NCBI GenBank assembly: GCA_009760855.2
Contig: WPIO01000004.1
Coordinates: 11,260,001-11,324,000 of the forward strand
Direction: 5' to 3'
Length of the DNA stretch: 64,000 bases
From: Cristatella mucedo
Taxonomy: Eukaryota; Bryozoa; Phylactolaemata; Cristatellidae
The position numbers and the translations under genes are program-made. Positions within the stretch are counted from its first letter, which is position 1, and each line of letters begins with the position of its first letter. Below are positions 25,313-64,000 of this stretch, in pieces. The notes below the pieces were generated by a model. That model was not told the DNA's origin. It worked only from the letters and a program-made list of their open reading frames with translations, and ran no database searches.

Positions 25313-25699
25313 GGGAAACTCGTATCGTACGCTTAGCGAACCGAATCTCTTACAAGGTATTGTACATATTCTACAAAGAAATCGCTTCAATCGTTCAGCT
25401 ATGACTCGTGTTTTCTGAATTTGTGTTCGTGGTCGAAGTTGATTTTGGGTAAGGCAGTTTGGCAAGTATCAATGGTCACGTGACATTTCAGAGTTTCATA
25501 CATCTGCTCGCAGACAACCTCTCGTGTACGCACGGCAGCCCAGCTCGCGAGCGGTGCTTTGCAAGTGCTGGCTCGTTCTCCATGGATTCCCTGAGGAGGA
25601 GAGGGGTTACCGGCATAGAGTGGCTGCGTCTCCAGCGGCAGCCGGTATCGCGAGTCTCATGAGCGGCACGAACCTAAGAGTCGTCAGGCAAGAGCGATT

Positions 25700-25721
25700 G
25701 AGTGAGAGAGAGAGAGAGAAG

Positions 25722-25785
<64 letters not shown>

Positions 25786-25860
25786 CGGATGGATAGATAG
25801 ATAGGTAGACAAATATATAGATAGAGAGAGAGAGGGAGCAAGAGCGAGAGAGGAGCTCTG
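25700..25860. repeat. (GA)n microsatellite with GATA stretch
   Basis: Long GAGA run, then GGATAGATAGATAGGTAG and more GA. Confidence 0.95.
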
Positions 25861-26127
25861 AATTGCCCCCCCCCCGGCGTAAATTAAATTAATGCCTGAG
25901 GCTCGAGACGCGAGCGGCTACGAGTCGGGGGGGGGGTAGGAGCAGCATCGGGTAGATCGCGGTTAGCGGGCCAAACCCTCACGGAGATCAGCAGCTCTCG
26001 ACCGTCAGGTGGAAAGCAGCAGGGCTCCGAGTTCCGTCACTCGCTAGAATATCAGTGGCACGGCGTGACGTTCGGTCGTCTTCCACCAACAGAGGCGGTG
26101 CGGCCGGTGCGAGGAGTCCAGCACGAC

Positions 26128-26287
26128 GATCGCTGGATTGGCCTAGTGGCTAATGTGCTCGCCCCGACCAAGGTCTGGCCGAGGTCGTGGGCTCGAGCCC
26201 CGCGGCATATGTAAAGTACATGAATTGAGATTAAGTTGTCTTATGGCGCTATACAAATGAATTATATTTACATTTTATATTTAAAAA
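26128..26287 (+). mobile_element. tRNA-derived SINE, family 2
   Basis: The tRNA-like head is GGCCTAGTGGCTAATGTGCT with B-box GTGGGCTCGAGCCCC. The tail TTGAGATTAAGTTGTCTTAT then GGCGCTATACAAATGAATT aligns with the local LINE 3' end. Confidence 0.9.
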
Positions 26288-26804
26288 AGGACTCACACAG
26301 CAGCGATTCTTTTGCAGTCCATGCGGCCATGGCCGCACGTGCATGTCGTAAATGTTTACCGCTGCTTCGTAGTGCAGAGTTCTACCGCAAGAAGTCGTAG
26401 TCTATGGCTTGTCGCAGCCGCATTCTAGCGCTTCTGCACAGTCCACTCGTTTTCATTTTTGAGTAGATGGTCCGCCGGTCCACTTCGGTCGTTCGCAGTC
26501 CGTTATCTCTGCTTACGGAATGACATAGGTGCCATATAAATACAGTGGTCTGTCGCAAGCAATCTGTTTTTGGGCTTTCTGTGGTAACTAAATACTTCTC
26601 CTCAATTTCCAGTAGTAGTTGTTCATAGTCCTAATGGAATATAATCATATATGTCTGTAGGTCCACGAAGCCACGAAGAATAAGTGGGTGTGTGCGAATC
26701 CTGACGGCCCACTCACTGCATGGGGGGGGGGGGTAGTAGCTATAAATGCTCTTCCGGAGCTGTATGAATGAGGTTGTTAAATCAGCTGACAATTTTTTTT
26801 ACTC

Positions 26805-27000
26805 AGGAGAGTTTTCTATAGCAAACTTATAGACTGAGCGGCTTTCGGTACGCATACATTTGCGAACAGACTTCCTCTTAAGCAACAAAGGAAAAGCGAG
26901 ATGCATAGACAAGTCAGCAGGGCAGCCGAGAAAGTGAGTAGTGTGGAATTAGCAGCTTAGGACGGCTGGAAAATACATACCATAATCGGCAGCACGACTT
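26805..27000 (-). mobile_element. Family-2 LINE 3' fragment, antisense
   Basis: Reverse complement of the sequence seen at 27775-28015 and 29220-29400 (GAGTTTTCTATAGC.., CGGCTTTCGGTACGC). It follows a SINE-1 tail fragment at about 26745-26795. Confidence 0.7.
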
Positions 27001-28894
27001 TACATGTCGCTGCATCAGAACTAAATGCACTGCGGCCGTTCGTCAGACTCTTTGACAGGTGCATTCATGGTTTGTATTTTTCTTGTTTGTGCGTTTTTCT
27101 TGCGAGTTTACTAAATTTATCGTATAATTTATATAGAGCGTCCGACAGAAACTAACGGATAGGAGCAGCGATAAATTGCGTTTAAGACCAGGATCGCCAA
27201 GCTCTTCAAAAAAGAGGGACTTTTTCTCAGGCAATTGACTGATACCGTGCTGTTGTCTATCCCCAGCTATGCGGGACGCGCCAAATTTACAAAATTTCGA
27301 TTCGATCTCAATAGCTCTCAATTATGTCCGATTGAAGGTTTAGATGGTCGAGAAAACTCATCGAACTGCCGCTTTCGCGAAAAAAAATAATTACCGCTCT
27401 CATTAAAAAATCGCTGCTCTTCTGAAACAATTTAAACGCTGAATAAGTAACAAGCTCTTTTCTGAGCTTTTCCAAGGCCGATTCCAAGGGCCAAGTTGGT
27501 CGCGATAATTTCCTGTACAAGCAGTATGTTGTGCTCCCGTTACATGCCCAAACATTCTCTTACATGCGGAACATAGCCAGCTGTTGCGAAGGATTCCTTC
27601 ACCATGAATGGAGTGTCGTCGGAAAAGCACCGTTAGCTGTACTGGTATACGGGTCAAGGGAAGCCGGAGCTTTTGGTGGAGCGAGGGGATGGGGCTGACG
27701 AAGGATTCCGTTGAGTATGTGCAAATATGCGAGCAATAGCACAACCGAAGATGAAATCGACAACATGGCTCATCCTTTTCAGCGGTCCTGAGCTGCAACT
27801 TCCATGCTACTCACTACCTCAACTGGTCTCCTGGCTCTGCTATGCTTCCCACTTTCTCTTTGTTGCGTGAGACGAAGTCTGTTGGCTACCGAATGCGTCC
27901 CGAAAGCCGCTTAGGCTGTGAGTGCGCTATATAAACTCTCCTGCGTAGCACCCACATTGTCTTAATGACTTTGTGGAGTTACAGAGGGAGATACATTACA
28001 TTACAATACGGCAGGCAGTGTTTTACCAATTGCAAGGAGCCATGCTGGCTCTAGTGATCGCGATGACCGCCCTTATCTGGGAGAATCTGTAAATGTATTA
28101 TTGGGTACAATTTTGTCCTTCGCGACTTCGGGCATGCGACAGCGCTGCCCGAAGTCCTAGTAGCAACTGCCCAGCCTCTGCAGGCCCGGACTTGCAATCT
28201 CGTTAAAACATCGCCGCCATAAATCGCAATGGTCCATAAACCGGCAGCGGCGCCATAAACACCGCTGGGCTATAACTGGCCGTAGCAGGAATAACAAAGC
28301 CATCAACCATACCCTACGAATAGCAAAGCAATAAATTAGCCTCAGGTGTCCATTCTTACGTTTATTCTATTTGTGAAGTCGTTCCAAACCCTCGGCTGGT
28401 GGCTTTCCTGTGCCTGCATATCAGCCTCGAGCTTTAGCTGTTGTGGTGTTTAGTCGGTCCACATCCTGACCGCATCGTCTGCCCGAAGCTTCATTCTAAC
28501 CTGAGTAGGTCTCGCTGTCAGATTACTCCCATCGCTCCGCTCCCAGTTAACTAATGGGTCCCAACCCCGAGTTCTACTTAGCCAGAGCCGTGCTACTTGG
28601 CTAGACCCGCTCTACAGGTTGCCCTAGGCGCCCTAGTAACCGAGTAAGGCAAGGGCTTGTATCGCAGCTAGCCTGAGAGCTGCCCCTGTGCACATCCGTA
28701 CCTCCGCCCTCCAGAATGCTGACCTCTGTCCGAAGAACACTTTAAAAGGCGGAGCTGACAAGGGCCAAGCTAGCCAGATATGCTCACGCTTGGCGGGGGG
28801 GGGGGGGGGGCGTTTTTTGTCGCTTGTGAATTAGATATATTATCATTTACATCTCGCCGTACGTGGTGAGCCTGACAGGAAGTAAAGTAATGTA
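27001..28894. other. No gene recognised; one family-2 LINE fragment, poly-G at 28796
   Basis: A minus-strand open frame at 27403-27798 has no known domain. 28030-28800 looks like non-coding, possibly old repeat sequence. Confidence 0.45.
27775..28015 (+). mobile_element. Family-2 LINE 3' fragment
   Basis: Shares GTCCTGAGCTGC, GAAGTCTGTTGGCTACCGAA and CCGAAAGCCGCTT with 29210-29330. It is a dispersed repeat distinct from the main LINE tail. Confidence 0.75.
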
Positions 28895-28954
28895 AAATTT
28901 AGCTGATCTAATAGCCTCGTTTACATAACGACAAAAGAGCCTAAATGGCTATAG

Positions 28955-29406
28955 TTAACAAATCCCAGAGGTTCAACCATGGGTCTCCTTTGCCGGAGGA
29001 GCTTCGATGGCTTCCGGTTGATCAACGGATACAGAGCAAAGTTCTTACACTGACCCACAAGGCCTGCCACGGCTTGGCACCTGCACACCTAGCTGAACTG
29101 CTGCACCAGTTTCAGCCTCTTCGTGCCCTTTGGTCCTCTATGGACAATCAATTATCTGTTCCATTCGCAGCGACATCTACTGCCGACTATTGCTCATAAT
29201 TTCCAGCTGTCCTGAGCTGCTACTTCCATGCTATTCACTTGACGACTACAGGATGAAGTCTGTTGGCTACCGAATGCGTACCGAAAGCCGCTTGGGCTAT
29301 GAGAGCGCCATTGAAAACTCTCATGCGCAACACTCACTAGTCGAAGTGGTTTTATGGAATTACAGATGGAGATACATACATTCGGGAACATTTCACGTCG
29401 CAGTTC
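28955..29406 (+). mobile_element. Second LINE family, RT C-terminus and 3' end, cut by the LTR
   Basis: Reads LRWLPVDQRIQSKVLTLTHK then HGLAPAHLAELL, a CR1/L2/Rex-type reverse-transcriptase C-terminus different from the main family here. Its 3' part matches the fragments at 27775-28015 and, reversed, at 10735-10985, 12990-13240 and 26805-27000. A SINE-1 tail remnant precedes it at 28895-28955. Confidence 0.85.
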
Positions 29407-30735
29407 TGTAACGCCGAAGGCTCGGCGGGGTAAGCTTGACCTGCCGCTTACCTAGCGGCGTAGCCTATCGCCTAATGCCGTTCGGTGCGCGCCTACGCGC
29501 AATAAGCTGGCCGCCACGAAACGAGCGTTTCTGACGCTGACCTGCTTACCGTTACTAAACGGGGTCGTGAGTCCGCGGCGTGAATTGGAAGCAAGACACA
29601 CAAATTGGGGATTTTACTGAACTTTATTCGCAAGCGCACAAAGTCGCTGCGCGTCTAGTTCAGCTTTATCTCCACACTCCTCGCACGTTCAACACTCTTG
29701 CGGAGGGAATACTCCTCTACACTAAGCGCGACCCGGACCCTAAACCCTAACCGGTGAACTAGGAATCCGTTCCCACCTGTGCCGAGGGAATACCCCAAAC
29801 ACGCCAACTTAAACACTCGAGCGGAGGGAGTACTTCTCCACACTCAAGTGCGAACCGGAGTCTAAACCCTACCCGGTGAACTAGAACTCGGTTTCCACCA
29901 GTGCGACCGGAATACTCCACACACGCCAACTCAAGCACTCCTGCGGAGGAAATACTTCTCCACACTGAAGCGCGACCCGGAGCCTAAACCCTACCCGGTG
30001 AACTAGAGCTCCACACACGCCAACTACGCCTAGCTCGCGCCGGCAAATCCCTATGCCGAGACCACGTGCTAGCGCGCACACACACGACACAAAAGAAACA
30101 CAAAACACGAATGAACACACAAAATGCCAGCTCGGGCGCGATACGACCGTGTTCGGTGGGGTTCCACCGAATCCTCCTAGAGCTGTCTCGTCCTGTTCCG
30201 TCAATCGCTGGCGAACAGCCCGCCCTCCTCCCTCGCTTCCAGAGAAAACGAGTCCGACGGCGGAGCCGGACCAAAGACAGAAGACCACAGACAAAAAGAC
30301 ACGAGGCCAAGAGCGAGCGTCGCTCGACTCTTAAATACCTAGCTGGAACAATGGGCAAGAGCTTAGTGGTATTGGGCCCGGACACCTTGGCCCATTACAG
30401 AAAGGAATTACTACCGTCCCCAGGCCACTGGAAGGGTACCTCCGTCCAGCTTGAATGGCGAATGGGTTCCAGAAGATTCTTTCTTGGAAAGGGGGAAGGC
30501 GGGGGTTGACAGGCCAGCCAACATCTATCAGCAGCTTCCGCGAGTATCGGACCAATTCTAAAGGCCGAATCGCCGCCGCTCGTCTCAGAGCTTCCTGGCC
30601 TGCTCCTAAGCGCTTCCTCTCTAACCGCACTGACGCTCCTCTCTGGCTCACTGCTCCAGGACAAAGGGGCTCTAGCCCGCCGCCGAACAGCTCTTGTTCG
30701 CGCTAAAATTCAGCCAAAGCCAGCCGGGCGCTACA
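29407..30735 (-). mobile_element. Solo LTR of an LTR retrotransposon (1.33 kb)
   Basis: The element begins TGTAACGCC and ends GGCGCTACA, an inverted TG..CA terminus, and is bracketed by a 4 bp direct repeat GTTC (29403-29406 and 30736-30739). On the minus strand there is a TATTTAA box near 30330-30338 and an AATAAA signal at 29623-29628, the order expected for U3-R-U5. No internal region or second LTR is present, so it is a solo LTR. It contains a 122 bp tandem repeat. The superfamily is undetermined; the target-site size suits Ty3 or BEL types. Confidence 0.8.
29690..30020. repeat. 122 bp tandem repeat inside the LTR, about 2.7 units
   Basis: The anchor CCGGTGAACT recurs at 29751, 29873 and 29995, spacing 122 bp each time, with flanking sequence similar but diverged. 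On the minus strand it lies downstream of the TATA-like box, so it would be transcribed. Confidence 0.85.
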
Positions 30736-31299
30736 GTTCCGTCCAACGGCTGACGCATCACTGGCGGGTGAGGAGGCCCGCGAAGTCATCAACACGGTCA
30801 CAGCTAAGAGACCGCCTTTCCCAACTCGCGACCCAACCCTTTAGTCTGTGCAGCTCGAGTCGCTTTTCTCATCCTGTAGCATTAAGAAAGGGCTGACGAG
30901 GTACCATTCTTAATCAACTTCCGGAAAGCGAGAGAGTGCAGCGATTCGCGGGTGCATCTGGCCGTGCGTTTGGGTCGCTGTTGGGATAGCAGCCACCCAA
31001 TAAGAGCAGGCCGCCCCAGCGCTCCAGCCGGAGGACTTCGTCGTTTCAGCCGCCGCTCCAGATTTTTTGACCGCGGAAGAAAACGCTTGGGACGAGACGA
31101 CTGAGGTGTCTAAAACATCTCGCGCGTTCTGCTCTCGGATAGTACAAGCATGACGACGGCGGCAAACTTTATAGACCTGAAATTCCCTAGGTCAAGCCGT
31201 CCAGTTATCATCATTATCAAATACAGCAAGCACGGGACTTCGTTCGTAATGCACGGGCGGCATTCTATCGATGGCATTTTTCTAATTGCTCTAGTCACG

Positions 31300-31691
31300 C
31301 ATTCAGCGCAGGGTTATGTAGCTTACATGTCCATTTGCCTCTATTTATCTTTCTGTAATACTATTTGATGCCTTTCTAGTTCCCTTTATTAACCTTGGAG
31401 CAGAGGCCTAATAGAGCGACATGCGCAAGCACGGGCAAGCTTACCACCACCTTTTGCTTGGGCCAGATGCTAAAGCGAACCCACTACCGTCGGTCGGATG
31501 CCACTGTTCGGCAAGTTATCCAATGCGCACACATATTCCAGCGCAGTCGCCTGCACTGTTGTCTCAGCCAGGGGTCGTTAGTTTCGCGGCGGCGGCATGC
31601 AAAAGTCTCGCAGCAGCGGCGGGTCGCGGGCGCGACCTCAGCTGCTGTTGCGCCGCACAGATAGGGGTGCTTCCTGTATCCGGTCTGTGCG
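31300..31691 (+). promoter_or_regulatory. Probable EXOC4 promoter-proximal region and 5' UTR
   Basis: The sequence upstream of the EXOC4 ATG becomes rich in CpG from about 31480 and has no obvious TATA box, as expected for a housekeeping promoter. The transcription start was not located. An AG at 31660 just before the ATG could also be an acceptor of an upstream untranslated exon. Confidence 0.4.
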
Positions 31692-62917
<31,226 letters not shown>

Positions 62918-63435
62918 GTAAGTTTGCTCGCGTCTATCTCTTGGTTTCATATTGTGCCAGCAGGTGCACGTTGTCGTAAGCCGTGTCTCGGTTACTCTAA
63001 TTGTGCTAAGGTCTGCTATTATATGGTTCGTAGTCCAGGGGCAAGGTGCTATAGTCACCTAACGGTGCCTCATAAATATAGAAGTCAGCAGACACGGAGC
63101 AAGCCTTGTGGAACTCAGCTGTATTTGAAGCATTTTGTGTACTGTATTTTGAGAGCTCGGCTTGTCTCGTTTATTAGAATGTACGCGCCTTGTACTGCTT
63201 CTTCATGTCTGGATCCCTTAGGGCTTACTTGTGGTCCCATCATTTTGTCATAGAATTTGACGAGACCCTCTGGTATCGTAAAGGGAACTAATTGCGAGGA
63301 AGAATGGCCGGCATCATCCTCTGCATAAACAAGTGCAGCCAGGAGTGAGTGGGAGCCAGAGTGACGCCCTGAATGGGGACACTGAAATGGCCGACCTGTC
63401 TCTGACCGTTTGAATACCCACAACCTTATGCCGAG

Positions 63436-63463
63436 TTCTCTCTCTCTCTCTCTCTCTCTCTCG
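63436..63463. repeat. (CT)n microsatellite in intron 19
   Basis: About 14 TC units; a second run lies at 63725-63760. Confidence 0.93.
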
Positions 63464-63725
63464 ATGATTTTAAAAATGCCACGGTAAAATTTTAAGCTGA
63501 ACCTGTACGTTGAGCTTCGGTGGTGGGCCAGGATTGGTGCTGCGGTTATGGCATCTTCCTGTCAAGCACAGTTCATCTTACGGTTTTAGTCGAGCAGCCT
63601 AGTCAGCCCAGCTACAGCTAGCAGTTACATATAGCAGGATTAAACAGCTTTCTGGCAAGTCTAGGAAACCTGGCTTGCAATCATCGGAATGACTGGACTT
63701 GTCTGCTGGGGCAATTGATTGACAG

Positions 63726-63763
<38 letters not shown>

Positions 63764-63829
63764 GATCGTTACAACAAGCGCCGGAGGCCTATGAGCGATT
63801 GAAAAAATCTATACTGCATGAGTGGACAC

Positions 63830-64000
63830 ACTGAAGGAGCACACTGGTAGAGCACACTGGAGGAGCAATGAGATAGATAAGATAGGCAGGCTAGTACAAG
63901 CGAGTGAAGCGACCTGTAGGTCAGACAGAGGAAATTCGGTTCGGTATTAATAGGGAGCCAATGAAGCTGAGACAGAAGTGGTGTGACCTGGCAGCTACAC
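63830..64000 (-). mobile_element. LINE fragment running off the right edge, antisense
   Basis: GTGAAGCGACCTGTAGGTCA, GGGAGCCAATGAAGCTGAGA and GTGGTGTGACCTGGCAGCTA parallel the antisense RT C-terminus at 20100-20230. Confidence 0.7.

Noticed and set aside
29881-30651. Minus-strand open frames
   Set aside because: They lie inside the solo LTR and include its tandem repeats, so they are not independent genes.
63115-63423. 102-codon minus-strand frame followed by a VPQG-like remnant
   Set aside because: Suggests a retroelement fragment, but similarity is too weak to call, and it lies in EXOC4 intron 19.

Overview
This window is animal (metazoan) nuclear DNA. It has spliced genes with GT-AG introns, many CR1/L2-like LINE fragments, tRNA-derived SINEs, a solo LTR, a Tc1-like transposon remnant, long microsatellites and CpG-dense patches. 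The animal is probably an invertebrate, but the phylum cannot be fixed from the sequence alone. No bacterial genes, CRISPR array or viral genome was seen.

The right half (about 31.7 kb to the end) is almost entirely one plus-strand gene, the exocyst subunit EXOC4/Sec8. I traced 19 coding exons from the ATG at 31692 to 62917. Each one continues in phase into the next with no internal stop. Together they encode about 881 residues that follow the order of human Sec8 (about 974 residues). The last roughly 95-105 codons lie beyond the right edge. Introns fall into two classes: compact ones of 104-181 bp with no repeats, and longer ones of which most carry recognisable transposon debris. The gene works in tethering secretory vesicles to the plasma membrane.

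The left half (1 to about 31.6 kb) holds no gene I can support. It is a mosaic of CpG-dense blocks (about 2.7-3.6, 7.7-9.6 and 14.6-16.0 kb), LINE and SINE copies, a 0.32 kb inverted repeat (9836-10152), a nearly identical tandem duplication (10487-12741 and 12742-14577) and a 1.33 kb solo LTR (29407-30735) just upstream of the EXOC4 promoter region. Long open frames in the CpG-dense blocks occur on both strands at once and are compositional artefacts.

Main points for a second look: the second copy of the tandem duplication has two internal deletions, one with a short filler that looks copied from nearby; one SINE family shares its 3' tail with the local LINE; and one copy of that SINE abuts EXOC4 exon 18 and appears to supply its splice-acceptor tract. 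I did not find a clearly new biological system. The novelty here lies in genome structure and transposon-gene interplay.
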